Shown one piece after another: positions 1 through 11,000 of a stretch of 64,000 nt of DNA (position 1 is the stretch's first letter; each line of letters starts with the position of its first letter). The notes under the pieces are model-generated. The model was not told the origin of the DNA. It ran no database searches and was given only the letters and a program-made list of their open reading frames with translations. The position numbers were made by a program, and so were the translations under genes. The DNA comes from Fidelibacterota bacterium (GTDB lineage Bacteria > Fidelibacterota > Fidelibacteria > Fidelibacterales > Fidelibacteraceae), in assembly GCA_028716785.1 (NCBI GenBank), contig JAQUPD010000001.1, positions 73,114-137,113 of the forward strand, given 5' to 3'.

Positions 1-1
1 A

Positions 2-1135
2 AAGGAAAACAAGCCATACCGTTATCCGGGTACCTGTCGCACCCTTTCAGATGCAGAAATTGACCAAAAAGTACGTCAAAACATTCCTTATACTGTTCGT
101 CTCCACGTTCCTGATGAGGGAGTAACATGCTTTAAAGATATGGTTTTTAAAACGATTGAGATCCAAAATAAAGAGATTGATGATTTTATTATCATGCGGT
201 CAGATTCAACACCTGTGTACCAATTAGCTGTTGTTGTAGATGATGCCATGATGGGAATTACCCATGTCATTCGGGGAGAAGATCATTTATCCAACACGCC
301 AAAACAGATCCTTCTCTACCGTGCATTGGGATATCCAATTCCTCAATTTGCCCATGTCCCCTTGATACTTGCTCCTGATGGAAAACGGCTAAGCAAACGA
401 CATGGTGCAACATCCGTTCATGAATTCCGTGAAATGGGCTTTATACCCGATGGTTTTATCAATGGTTTAATTCATTTAGGCTGGGGAAAATCAGGAAATC
501 AAACACTTTTTACTCGTGAAGAACTTATTCAACTCTTTAAAATACAGGACATCTCCAAAAAAAGTGCCATTTTTGATCTTCAAAAAATGATTTGGATTAA
601 TGGCCAACATCTTTCTCGAAAACAGGCTGAAGAACTCTTCCCGATGGTTGTCGAGGTATGGAAAAAAGCTAATCTTCTTACTGAAGAAGAGGCCCAAAGT
701 CGTAAAGAATATCTTTACAAAGCAATTGATTTGTTAAAAACGCGAATGAAATTATTGCAAGATTTTGTTACTTTTGGCGCCTATATCTTAAAAGATCCCG
801 AAACGTATGATTCTGAAGCTGTTAAAAAATACTGGACACATCCAACCATTCTAAAAATGCTTAAGGAATATTATACCCAACTTGAAACATTAGAGCCTTT
901 TATGCCTTCCTTACTTGAAGAAACGTTGCGATCACTTACCGAGCAAGCTGGTGAAAAAGCCGCGACCCTTATTCATGCTGTTCGACTTGCAATAACGGGC
1001 TTTTCTGTGAGTCCGAGTCTTTTTGATTTACTCTCATTGCTTGGCAAGGAAACCGTCCTAAGAAGATTAGAAAAATCAATCACCTATCTTTCTACAAATT
1101 TTCCCGAACACCTTATTGAAAAGAGAGATACTTAG
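2..1135 (+). CDS. gltX: glutamyl-tRNA synthetase, 3' part (5' end outside window)
   Basis: Frame is open from base 2 (KENKPYRYPGTCRTLSDAEID...), upstream of the listed Met at 140; VIRGEDHLSNTPKQILLYRALGYPIPQFAHVPLILAPDGKRLSKRHGA is class I GluRS with a KLSKR-type motif. Confidence 0.95.
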   Translation, partial: KENKPYRYPGTCRTLSDAEIDQKVRQNIPYTVRLHVPDEGVTCFKDMVFKTIEIQNKEIDDFIIMRSDSTPVYQLAVVVDDAMMGITHVIRGEDHLSNTPKQILLYRALGYPIPQFAHVPLILAPDGKRLSKRHGATSVHEFREMGFIPDGFINGLIHLGWGKSGNQTLFTREELIQLFKIQDISKKSAIFDLQKMIWINGQHLSRKQAEELFPMVVEVWKKANLLTEEEAQSRKEYLYKAIDLLKTRMKLLQDFVTFGAYILKDPETYDSEAVKKYWTHPTILKMLKEYYTQLETLEPFMPSLLEETLRSLTEQAGEKAATLIHAVRLAITGFSVSPSLFDLLSLLGKETVLRRLEKSITYLSTNFPEHLIEKRDT

Positions 1136-1247
1136 AAAACGCACAGCACCATAATTTTGATTGAAAAATAATCTTGACTCTTTTTTGAGTCTTTAAAATT
1201 CCTTGTCATTTTTTCAATTTTTTTTGTATAATTCTTCGCTTTTTGAT

Positions 1248-1321
1248 GGCGAAGTAGCTCAGTTGGTTAGAGCAGCGGAATCATAATCCGCGTGTCCGGG
1301 GTTCGAGTCCCTGCTTCGCTA
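1248..1321 (+). tRNA. tRNA-Met (anticodon CAT), elongator-like
   Basis: GGCGAAGTAGCTCAGTTGGTTAGAGCAGCGGAATCATAATCCGCGTGTCCGGGGTTCGAGTCCCTGCTTCGCTA: acceptor GGCGAAG/CTTCGCT, anticodon arm GCGGA-ATCATAA-TCCGC, T-loop GTTCGAGTC; CCA not encoded. Confidence 0.93.
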
Positions 1322-1375
1322 CACTAAAAAAAATAATGATACAGCAATGTTAACATGATCATTTAAGAGGTAATA

Positions 1376-1412
1376 TTAAAAGAGGATCAACATTTAATTG
1401 AACCTCTTTTAA
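1376..1412. terminator. stem-loop between convergent tRNA and hypothetical gene, probable terminator
   Basis: TTAAAAGAGGATCAA-CATTTAA-TTGAACCTCTTTTAA: 15-bp stem with one mismatch, followed by an A/T-rich tract. Confidence 0.6.
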
Positions 1413-1449
1413 AAATTTATTTTTAAAAACATAGTAGAAGTTTTATGAC

Positions 1450-1968
1450 TTATCGTTTTTTTCGTTTATCCTCTTCAGGAACTATAAGAACTTCAAGATC
1501 GTCAACTTTTTTCTGCAGCGCTTCAAGGTCACGGCTTATTTTTTGAATTTGTTGATTTGTTGTAATTTGATTTTGATTAACCATCGCGCGTAAGCTTGTA
1601 GTCACTTTTCGTAAGGCTTCGAGTTGTGTTTCCATATTAGTAGTATTATTTTCAACAACAGCACCTAACGAATCAACGCGCGTATTTAATAAAAAGACAT
1701 CTTGGCTATGAATCTTTTTTAATTCCTCAACTTTGCTATATAAATCCTTGATATCATTTTGATTTTGGCGGATATGTTTTGCTCTTCCAACAAATTTTAC
1801 CTCTAAATCATTGAGTTGATCTGTAAATTTCTGATAATTTTTTTCAATACTTTGTGCTTTTTCATTCATCGAATTAATTCGGGCATCAATGGTTGTTTGA
1901 TAATAATACATTGCGCCCAGACCCGCAAAGAGGGCAACCCATAATACAGACATCAAAAATTTCTTCAT
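1450..1968 (-). CDS. hypothetical membrane-anchored coiled-coil protein
   Basis: 172 aa; one N-terminal TM segment followed by heptad-rich, charged sequence. Confidence 0.6.
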   Translation of the reverse strand: MKKFLMSVLWVALFAGLGAMYYYQTTIDARINSMNEKAQSIEKNYQKFTDQLNDLEVKFVGRAKHIRQNQNDIKDLYSKVEELKKIHSQDVFLLNTRVDSLGAVVENNTTNMETQLEALRKVTTSLRAMVNQNQITTNQQIQKISRDLEALQKKVDDLEVLIVPEEDKRKKR

Positions 1969-2078
1969 TCCTTACTCCCACTATTTACAGCTTCTATATT
2001 CTTTCATTTAAGCTATTGAACGTACATAAAATGTAATTCAAAATCAACAATACAGAAATAAAAAAATGCATTAAAATA

Positions 2079-2104
2079 AAAAAGCCCCGATAACGGGGCT
2101 TTTT
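2079..2104 (-). terminator. Rho-independent terminator downstream of 2124..3416
   Basis: AAAAAGCCCCG-ATAA-CGGGGCTTTTT perfect hairpin with flanking A/T runs. Confidence 0.85.
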
Positions 2105-2123
2105 AAATGGCTAATAGATACCA

Positions 2124-3416
2124 CTATTTAAGCAATGTCATCTTACGAGTAATTGTTTGGCCATCAACGGTAAGTCTATAGAGATAGGTTCCAGAAGCTG
2201 CATGTGCACCATTCCATGTTGACGTATAATCTCCTGCTTGACGATATTCATCGACCAATGTTTCAACTAACTTTCCATTAATATCATAAATAGAGAGATT
2301 TACATTGGCTCCTTGAGTCAGGTTAAAATGAATAGTTGTAGTTGGGTTAAAGGGATTTGGATAATTTGCTTTGAGTGTAAAGGATTTAGGGCCAAAAATA
2401 CCTTCAGTTTCCCATACGCCATCCGGTGATTTTACAAATTTGTAGATACCATTATTATCCCATGTGTTGAAATATGTAACATAAGCGGTATTTTCATCAG
2501 CAAAGTCAATACCACGAGGTAAAATTGTCCAATTAAGTGTTTGTGCAGAATCAGGTACCATAGAGTCAACAAAGGCTTTTTCAACAGGATCCCATGCCAC
2601 ATGTGAGCAAGGAGTAAATGGAACAGAGCTTGTTGGATGTACACCAAACCAAATTAACCCATCGGGAGACCATGCCGCAGATTCGCAATTTAACCCATGG
2701 ATTGTATCAGCTGGGGCATATATACCATCCAGACCTTCATCACTATGAAAAATAACAATACCAACAGTTGTATAGGTAATAAAGTAAATGTCTTTTGCGT
2801 CTTCAGAAACTTCAATTGTTCTTGAATATCCCGAAATTAATTCACCTGGAACCACCGCATCAATCTCAAACCCATCTGGATCATACGCTTTTATGGGTTG
2901 ACCACCGGCAACAACCATATTTAAGAAAAAGTTACCTACCGCATCTGTCGCAACTTTTGTAATCGAACTACCTGGACCAAAAGGCTCTTTGACAAGTAAT
3001 TTTGCTGTATAATCGTCTTTATCAAGCACATAAAAGGCATCATACATTGATACAATTACATCACCATCAGGGGTGGTACCGAGTCCTCGAAGTGCATACC
3101 AAAATGTATCAATTTCATAGCCAAAATAACTTTCCTCGGGATCAAAAGGTCCAAAGGTTTTTATGATTTTTTCAACAGTTCCATCAGGATTAAACACCAG
3201 AAGTCTTTGACATGCTCTAAAACTATCTGCCGCAGCGACATAGATAGAATCCGTTTTATAGTATGACCCATACCAAATTCTTCCATTGCCGTCAACAGCC
3301 ACACCATGACCATAAGATTCAACAGAATCGGGAGGAAACACTGTCCCGCTGTCCCACCCTGCAAAAGCCATGGTAGCCGTTAGTAAAACAGCAATAACGA
3401 CTAACATTTTTTTCAT
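2124..3416 (-). CDS. secreted beta-propeller-like protein with T9SS-type (FlgD-like) C-terminal sorting domain
   Basis: Signal peptide; C-term NYPNPFNPTTTIHFNLTQGANVNLSIYDINGKLVETLVDEYRQAGDYTSTWNG...GTYLYRLTVDGQTITRKMTLLK. Confidence 0.85.
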   Translation of the reverse strand: MKKMLVVIAVLLTATMAFAGWDSGTVFPPDSVESYGHGVAVDGNGRIWYGSYYKTDSIYVAAADSFRACQRLLVFNPDGTVEKIIKTFGPFDPEESYFGYEIDTFWYALRGLGTTPDGDVIVSMYDAFYVLDKDDYTAKLLVKEPFGPGSSITKVATDAVGNFFLNMVVAGGQPIKAYDPDGFEIDAVVPGELISGYSRTIEVSEDAKDIYFITYTTVGIVIFHSDEGLDGIYAPADTIHGLNCESAAWSPDGLIWFGVHPTSSVPFTPCSHVAWDPVEKAFVDSMVPDSAQTLNWTILPRGIDFADENTAYVTYFNTWDNNGIYKFVKSPDGVWETEGIFGPKSFTLKANYPNPFNPTTTIHFNLTQGANVNLSIYDINGKLVETLVDEYRQAGDYTSTWNGAHAASGTYLYRLTVDGQTITRKMTLLK

Positions 3417-3451
3417 TTCATTCTCCTTTTTTGGTTTACCATTTCTTATTA

Positions 3452-4768
3452 TTATTGAGGACGTCCATAATAAGGTGCTCCTTTAACATCCAGGCTAATC
3501 CGGATTACCCGTGGTGTTGGAGCATTTTCATCCGTCCTCTCGCTTCTTCTTACCATATACAGGATCTTTTCATTCCCAAAATTCATATGAACTCCCTTTG
3601 TAAAAAGGGCAGGTGTTGGATAATTATAAATCGCTTTTGCAGTTCCATCGCTCAAATCAACATGGATAAGAGGAACACCATAATCATCCCCACTCACAAA
3701 AGCATCACCATTTTCATCCAGAACCATAAAAACAGGGATTGTTTCTTTAAAGCCTGTATTATTCCAATTTACAACCAGTTCTTTGTCACTCACTAAACCA
3801 TTCCCTTGAATAGCATGTTTATATATTCCGTACTTTGGAATTGTTTGATCACTTCCGGTATATTCTGCTAACGTATAAATGTCATTATTAAAAACTTTAA
3901 GAGACATAACGGTATAATCTTCATAGAAGTCATCATTTTCAACAATTGTGACTCCATCTGCAAGAAGGGCAAAAATTTTCTTCCCCATTCCTGCAGCGTA
4001 CATGATACCATTAGCATCCCAATCGATAGCAGAAACACGATCGCTAAATTTTACCCCTGTTTTTCGCGATCCCCCACCTGCTGGAAAATAATAGAGTGTT
4101 GAAAAGTTTCTTGCATAGATCAAATCCCCATTCGGAGCAAATTTTAAATCAGTCATATTAGTATGGCTGCTGCTTCCATAAATAATCATGGAATCATGTT
4201 TCGTAGGTAAAAGTTTATAGACTTTGGTATCAGCAGACGTTACATAAACATTTTCATCTTTATCAACAGCAACAGCTAAAGGGAGCGTTTGATCTGAAAA
4301 GGCACCATATTCTACAGCTGGTTTTTCCAGAGTATAGGGGACACTATTTCCATCCTCATCCTTATATTTTCCAAACAAATATGCACCCTGAACAGAAATT
4401 TTTACTTCTACAGAGTCAATGGACCATTGTGCGGGATCTTTAATGATTTTGGGGGCATACACTGCCATTTTTTGGGGATTTGCCGTTAAATCGCATTTAG
4501 CAGGTTCTGGGAATCCAATTCCCGCATTAAAGAATACAACATTTTCAGAGATAGTTTCAGAAAAGTTTGTCCCATATATTTCAACAAGTCCAACTGCTTC
4601 ATAAGAATTCCCAGCCGGGTTAACGAATGCAATAATTGGTGTGGGCTTTCCCGGATCATTGGGATCAAAAACGCTATCCGGGTAATCTGTATCTTCACAT
4701 CCTGTCAGACCAAATATTGCTAAAAGCAATATTATCAAGCCTAGTGTTAATCCCTTTTTTGTCATCAT
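3452..4768 (-). CDS. lipoprotein with IPT/TIG-like and beta-propeller-like region
   Basis: Lipobox LFGLTGCED at N-term; PTPIIAFVNPAGNSYEAVGLVEIYGTNFSE is IPT/TIG-like; repeated DENGDAFVSG-type segments. Confidence 0.7.
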   Translation of the reverse strand: MMTKKGLTLGLIILLLAIFGLTGCEDTDYPDSVFDPNDPGKPTPIIAFVNPAGNSYEAVGLVEIYGTNFSETISENVVFFNAGIGFPEPAKCDLTANPQKMAVYAPKIIKDPAQWSIDSVEVKISVQGAYLFGKYKDEDGNSVPYTLEKPAVEYGAFSDQTLPLAVAVDKDENVYVTSADTKVYKLLPTKHDSMIIYGSSSHTNMTDLKFAPNGDLIYARNFSTLYYFPAGGGSRKTGVKFSDRVSAIDWDANGIMYAAGMGKKIFALLADGVTIVENDDFYEDYTVMSLKVFNNDIYTLAEYTGSDQTIPKYGIYKHAIQGNGLVSDKELVVNWNNTGFKETIPVFMVLDENGDAFVSGDDYGVPLIHVDLSDGTAKAIYNYPTPALFTKGVHMNFGNEKILYMVRRSERTDENAPTPRVIRISLDVKGAPYYGRPQ

Positions 4769-4842
4769 TAGTCTCCTTCATGTAATATTAGTATCATTCT
4801 TGTCAAATGTCAATTATTTATACTTCTATCTTATTTTATGGG

Positions 4843-5844
4843 TTAAAATGTAAACCCCAAGGTGAATCGTTGGACATAATCAAAAACACCAAAAGGGGTA
4901 TAGGAGTAATTAAAGGAAAATCCAAATTTTTGAATGCCAACGCCAAAGGTAATGTCTTGCTCATCGCTAACAAACATATATCCACCTCTGAGAAAAAAGG
5001 TTTTCATAAACGCATATTCCAAGCCAAGATTAACTTGTTCAGGATAGGAGCGCGGGTGTGTAGCATCGACATAAGCCCATAACTCCTGTCCTTTTGGTTT
5101 CTCAGGCATAAGGTCAAGCAGATCCATGGTAATTCCAATGGTAAATGTGAGAGGTAACTGAAAGTTTTCCCGTTCATAATTAATCTCTTGAGAAAAATTT
5201 TGAAAGGTCATGCCAAACATTAAACTTTTATAACCAGTTTTAAACTGTGTTCCAAAATCGAGGGAGGTAGCATACGTTTTATTTTTTTTCACAACAAGAC
5301 TATCGCCCTTGGGAACAATACTTTTTCCCAACTGTTGACCCGAATATTTAACGCTACCGCCGACAGAGAATTTATCTGAAAGAGCAATCGCATATCCTAT
5401 TCCTCCAGAAAAGGCTGAAGGATACATAAGTTCCGTATCAATAAATCCTTGTTCATTCTGCCAAGCCATTGTTCCTTGGACTTCTCCATAGTCAACAGAT
5501 TGAGCAGTAATTCCAAACACACCGATTCGGCCGCCATACGGTCTAAAAGCAAGGGCATAGGTATTATGTTGAATATTATCAATCCATTCATTTTGACTTG
5601 CTGTAAATTCAAGAGTCTTATCTAATCGAGCCATACCAGCAGGATTGAAAAAGAGAGAGTTCACACCATTTTCAAGGGTTGTGGCTGCATTTCCTAAGGC
5701 ACTGCTTCGCGCATCATTAGTCACACTCAGAAATTGAAAGCCTGTTTGACCAAGCTTTTTATCCTCGCCATAAAGCCCAGTAATGATACTTACCAGCAAA
5801 AAGGTAATAAAGCAGCTTTTCAGATGAATTTGTTTTCTTATCAT
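4843..5844 (-). CDS. PorV/PorQ family outer-membrane protein (copy B)
   Basis: GQTGFQFLSVTNDARSSALGNAATTLENGVNSLFFNPAGMARL; C-terminal aromatic beta strand; paralog of 11304..12290. Confidence 0.85.
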   Translation of the reverse strand: MIRKQIHLKSCFITFLLVSIITGLYGEDKKLGQTGFQFLSVTNDARSSALGNAATTLENGVNSLFFNPAGMARLDKTLEFTASQNEWIDNIQHNTYALAFRPYGGRIGVFGITAQSVDYGEVQGTMAWQNEQGFIDTELMYPSAFSGGIGYAIALSDKFSVGGSVKYSGQQLGKSIVPKGDSLVVKKNKTYATSLDFGTQFKTGYKSLMFGMTFQNFSQEINYERENFQLPLTFTIGITMDLLDLMPEKPKGQELWAYVDATHPRSYPEQVNLGLEYAFMKTFFLRGGYMFVSDEQDITFGVGIQKFGFSFNYSYTPFGVFDYVQRFTLGFTF

Positions 5845-5849
5845 AATCG

Positions 5850-8033
5850 TTACCTGACAATAATGATTTTACGGGTTGCTGTTTCTCCCTTACGGTATAA
5901 AATTTCGCCCGTAAAGGGATCTTCCTGGTCTTCCGTCACTTCAAAGTGTGCAATATAGATACCACTTACAACAACTTGACGTGAAGAGCTCAGTGACTTC
6001 CAGGTTTCATCACCGCTACCATCATCATGATAAATTGTTTCAATCAAATCACCTCTTTCAGAAAAGATACGAATAATACAGTTCCCTGGAATATTCAAAA
6101 ACATAATTTTATCATCTTCACCGGTATATTGAAGTTGTTCAGCTCGAATGTTAAAAGGATTTGGAACAACGCGAATTGCCTTCAAACTTTCACCCGCCTG
6201 ACGCTTTAAATAGGCAGGTTCTGATGTTTTCGTATAAAAGCGAGAACTTTCAAGGGGACCTGTTGGGTTAAATTTACCATCACTATTAAGACTACCGTCC
6301 GAGTAAGCCGTGATATAATAATAATATGAAAAACCGCGAGCAGGACTTTCATCTTGATAATCTTGAGTACCTGGGGGCAGGTCAGCAATGAGATCAAAAA
6401 TAGTATCTGGTTTTGTAATAGCACGATAAATTCTATAACCTCCAAAATCGCTTTTACGATCATCAGGTGAGGGAGTCCATGTCAAATCAATACGATCTCC
6501 CTTTGATTCCACATTAAAAATCTCTGGGGGTCTTGGTGCTTGAGGAATTTGATATCCAGAAGAAAAATTTCTCAATGCCCTGCTCATTGTAAGCAAAAAG
6601 GAATCTCTTCCTGTAAATACCCACGTGTTTTTATAGATATCTTTATCAGTTGTTGTTGAACCATTTGGAAGAACAAAGGGTCCTTTATCATTTGGATTTT
6701 TATATGCTTGTAGCCAGCGGCGCCCAATATCTTCACACATGGGTCTACTTAACCCATTAATTGCTTCTACTTCAACAATTTTAATGGAATCTCCTGGGGG
6801 AATATCAAAGGGACCATAGGTAATCCAGATGTTTGTGCCACCGCCATCCCCATGAATCGTTGAGGGGTCAACTCTGTCTATAATGGATGTAACATTGTCT
6901 TCATAGAAACGGTTACCGCCCCCCTTTCCACTGCCGCCATAGGGAACACCGGATAGATGTTCGTATGCTAGAATCATTTTATCTTGATCAGCCGGTTTTA
7001 AGTCACCCGTTGATGGAAATGTATCTCCCGCATGCCATCCCATCATGGTTGGTTGTTGTGGATCATCGCTGTGATCAGACGCTGATTTATCCACATGTAA
7101 AACTCCCGTTCCTACATAATGAGGTGCTGTTAAACGTCCATTGGCTGTTGCATGAGGTCCACCAATATTATCATATGCCCACCCATCTATCTGACCTAAA
7201 AAGGAATACCCACAACGAATCCATTCTAACTGGCTAATGGGTGTATCCTCGGTAAGTGTTGCTATATTGGTATAATTATAAGGCATGGGATTAGGATCAT
7301 TGGGTCTAAACTGAGTTCTGCTTACCCATGAATATTGTCCCCATGAAATACCGCCCGCTCCCAGGCTCATATAGGCATCTCGACTGCATGAATATCGAGT
7401 TCCCCATCCTACGCGAAAGTCTTTAATCGTTTCATTTAGCACCCTTTCACTATCGTAGCCAACATATCCCGTATTTGTAAAAACAAGTTCTTTAATGAAA
7501 TAGTTATCGTGATACTGTTGGCTAAAAGCATACACACGCATCGTCATGGTAATGCCGGCAGTTGTATTTACAATATTTTCAACAATCCGATCTGGAATCT
7601 GATTAGGATTAATTGTGTCGATTTCTCCTTCATAGATTGTACTCAGATTGTTCCCATCAACATAGATAGTAGGGGGCATAAATTTTGCTGTTTGCTTTAA
7701 ACGAACAGGAAAAAGAGAGATATCCACATTGGCTTGTACAATAGTCGAAGCCCACTTTTCCCAATGATAGCCAGAGGCATCGGTAAAATCATCAACACCA
7801 AGCCAGGCTCTTTGGATTACATCATTATCCTGATAGTTATAATCTGCAGGCCAAATCATTCCTTCATAGTAGACATTATTCCAGGCTCGTTTTGAAAAGT
7901 ACGAATTAAAATGAGTCTGCAATGAACCAATTCTTACATATCGCCTGTCTGTAGCAGCAACCTGTGAGAAAGCTTGTCCTACCACACAAAAAACCAGAAT
8001 AATAATTGTCGTAATTTTTAACGTATATTTCAT
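5850..8033 (-). CDS. secreted protein with FN3-like domain and FlgD-like C-terminal region (copy B)
   Basis: RPPEIFNVESKGDRIDLTWTPSPDDRKSDFGGYRIYRA (FN3); C-term RVVPNPFN...IRIFSERGDLIETI...VVVSGIYIAHFEV; paralog of 13041..15317. Confidence 0.75.
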   Translation of the reverse strand: MKYTLKITTIIILVFCVVGQAFSQVAATDRRYVRIGSLQTHFNSYFSKRAWNNVYYEGMIWPADYNYQDNDVIQRAWLGVDDFTDASGYHWEKWASTIVQANVDISLFPVRLKQTAKFMPPTIYVDGNNLSTIYEGEIDTINPNQIPDRIVENIVNTTAGITMTMRVYAFSQQYHDNYFIKELVFTNTGYVGYDSERVLNETIKDFRVGWGTRYSCSRDAYMSLGAGGISWGQYSWVSRTQFRPNDPNPMPYNYTNIATLTEDTPISQLEWIRCGYSFLGQIDGWAYDNIGGPHATANGRLTAPHYVGTGVLHVDKSASDHSDDPQQPTMMGWHAGDTFPSTGDLKPADQDKMILAYEHLSGVPYGGSGKGGGNRFYEDNVTSIIDRVDPSTIHGDGGGTNIWITYGPFDIPPGDSIKIVEVEAINGLSRPMCEDIGRRWLQAYKNPNDKGPFVLPNGSTTTDKDIYKNTWVFTGRDSFLLTMSRALRNFSSGYQIPQAPRPPEIFNVESKGDRIDLTWTPSPDDRKSDFGGYRIYRAITKPDTIFDLIADLPPGTQDYQDESPARGFSYYYYITAYSDGSLNSDGKFNPTGPLESSRFYTKTSEPAYLKRQAGESLKAIRVVPNPFNIRAEQLQYTGEDDKIMFLNIPGNCIIRIFSERGDLIETIYHDDGSGDETWKSLSSSRQVVVSGIYIAHFEVTEDQEDPFTGEILYRKGETATRKIIIVR

Positions 8034-8045
8034 AGTTCAACTCTC

Positions 8046-11000
8046 TTAAAAAACGATTTTGATTCCAAATTTCAAAGCTCTTGGGTTTGCAAAGGTATTA
8101 AACTCAAGATTTGGCATATCAATATATGCTTTATCATCCAATGCTTTTTTAACATCTTCAGGATCAATTTTTTTCCAGACTTCAACCATCGTACCAGGAT
8201 TATTGGGATCTTCTATTTCTACTCTTTGAACATATCGATCGTTTGATGAAATATTATCGGTTGAAGAAAATAACTCTGGAAATTCTCTAACAAGTGTTGT
8301 GGTATTTCCAACGTAATACCATGTTTTATCGGCATTAATACTTGAGGAAAGATGTTCCAAATACCGCATGGGTTGAAATTCTGTATTCCAATCTCTGTAT
8401 GATCCCAGATTATCATCGCCAGTAATTCCGTTATATCCAAGTTCTTCATAGACTTTCGCACTAAAATGAAGGGATTCCCGATAATCATTATAATCATACG
8501 TATCTGCAATACCATTATAACTTAAGAATTTAGAATTCAATAAATTCGATACATCCATATAGAATTGGACATCGAATTTATCAAAGTTGAACGATTTTGT
8601 AAGTCTAAGATCTAAATTATAGGTATTAACCCATCTTACATTATTTACAAGGCCAGGAACACTTGTAGGATTCCATGTTGTTTTACTTCCAGCCGTCCAG
8701 GTAAAGAGAAAACTTGCACTCCAGCCTCCCAATGGATATAGACGACCAGCAGCAGGTCCAAATTGATTGGGTGTATGGAAATCAATATTAGCTCTTGTAT
8801 AGGGTTGAGGATTAAGTTTTTCTTGGTAAGGATTATCTCTCAGATACTCACGCATTGCATTGGGATCTTGGTAGTACATCTGATATCCAAACCATCCATA
8901 AGAACGAACCATATAGGTATAATTCACAAAACCTGTAATCCATGTACCCCATCGTTTATCAAGGGTGAGCTCAATTCCGCGGATGTCTTCATAATTATTA
9001 TTTGCAGGTTTTGAATAACGAACAGAACTGTTAACATTTTGATAAGTAATCCAACCAATTTGACTCGTGACATCTTTATAATAAGCAGCAATATTTACAA
9101 GAAACATATTGAGGATATTGTGAGAATACCCAATTTCATAAGCAACTGTCTTTTCAAATTTTAAATTTGGATCACCAATTGATGTAACCAAACCATTATA
9201 TTCACGTTGTAACCGGAAACGGTATGTTGATTCAGGTTCAGAACGAAAATGTCCATAGTTAAAATAGAGTTTTGAATTTTCCGTAATAGGATGGGAAATA
9301 CCAAGTCTGGGACTTAAAGCAACAATCGGTTTAGAATCTTCCCGAGGTGCTTGTTCCTCAATTAAGTGACCATTCCCTTGTTTAAAGAAATCATCATAAG
9401 GGTCAAGGAGATATTTATCCGTATTAGCATCAGAATAATCCAAACGGAGACCAACATTGGCAATAAATCCTTGAAATTCCATTTTATCTTGGATATAAGC
9501 ACCAAGACGATAGGGGTAGACTTGATAAACTTGTTCGCGGTTCCAGGTAGTCATGCTGGGACAATAGGTAAAAGATTTAATATCATAATCATTTATAACG
9601 AGTTCAATGCCTGTTCGAATTTGATGGGTGCGAGTAATTTGGTTTGTGTAATCAAATCGTGTGGTATAGGTAGTAACCACAGAATTATCTCTTCCAAGGT
9701 TCATCCAGCCGCCCGTTCGGATATTATCGCCAATAGAACCCGTGCTATATCCCCAATATCCATAAGGCGCTTCATCCATAAAATACCCAGGAAAAATCTC
9801 TACTGTTTTACTTGTATCTCTCAAATCACCTTGATGGGTATTATAAACATTCTTATTCATTTGAAGGGTCACTTCATAGTATGAATTATTATCAATAATA
9901 TGGTTTAATTTTCCACCGATAATTGTTCGATAAATCGATGCTGGGCTGTAATAGTAGGGAACGTAGAGTGATTCTTTTGTTTTTGCAAGGCTGGCAACTG
10001 TGTAATCAGAACGAACCACATCGCCTGTTGGTGTTGTTGTCCAATTATAGGTAGAAACAGAATGTACCTCACCATACATACTATTGATTGTCAATTTTGT
10101 TTTATTTGAAATATCGGATGTTAATTTTAGGCGTGTAATATTTTCATCATAATCATCACGGGCTAAGGGAATGTAAAACATTTCCTGAAGATCACGATAG
10201 GAAAGATTGAAACGAAGATCGCCTAACTTTTTACTAACTACGGGAACTGGGCCACTTATAGAAAAATCACCTACATAATCTGGTTTTTTTATGTCTCCCT
10301 GCCGCCGATGGTTATATCGATACACACGCTGAGCACCTGTTGGCGAAAGATCATTGTCTGGATTTTCATCAGAGAGGGTTTCTTGTGAAATTGCGATCCA
10401 TCCTTTAAAAGAAGGATATTGTCGCCGCATAAAACGATCCCATGGTTCATAATTTTGTTCTGGAATTGGATTTGTACCATACCAACATACTTCATCATCA
10501 AGATAGGGACGATTATGATATGACATAGGATCATAAGGTGACATTCCAAAGTGTTTTGGTGCGGGTGGTTTAATTTGAAAGGAAAGAGCTCCATTATAGG
10601 AATCTTTACTTCCTTCAGTTGTTACAACATTGATAACACCCGAACGAATATTTCCATATTCAGCATTAAAACCGCCCGTTTGAACTTGTATCTCTTTTAC
10701 GGTGCTCAAACTTACAGCGGAATAGGGATTATGAGACCGTTCATCATTCATGACAATACCATCAACGATAAATGATGTTTGACGTGAAGCACCACCACGG
10801 ATAGTTAATCCCTGCACACCTGCTTGCAGACTTATAACATCTGTTACTTCATTTATGGGTAACGCTTCAATTTGTTCTGAATTAATGTTGAGTTGGCTAT
10901 TAGAAATATCGCGAATAACCACAGGTGTCTCAGCCATAACAACAATTTCAGACAAACCAATAGCCTGAGTACGTAATTTTACATCAATAATCGTTGTAAG

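Noticed and set aside
1176-1191. GACTC-TTTTTT-GAGTC hairpin after gltX
   Set aside because: Only a 5-bp stem; too weak to call as a terminator with confidence
3431-3796. 121-aa plus-strand ORF
   Set aside because: Antisense to the lipoprotein CDS 3452..4768; shadow ORF
9366-9884. 172-aa plus-strand ORF
   Set aside because: Fully antisense to the TonB receptor CDS (8046..11291); composition looks like a shadow frame and it lacks a recognisable domain
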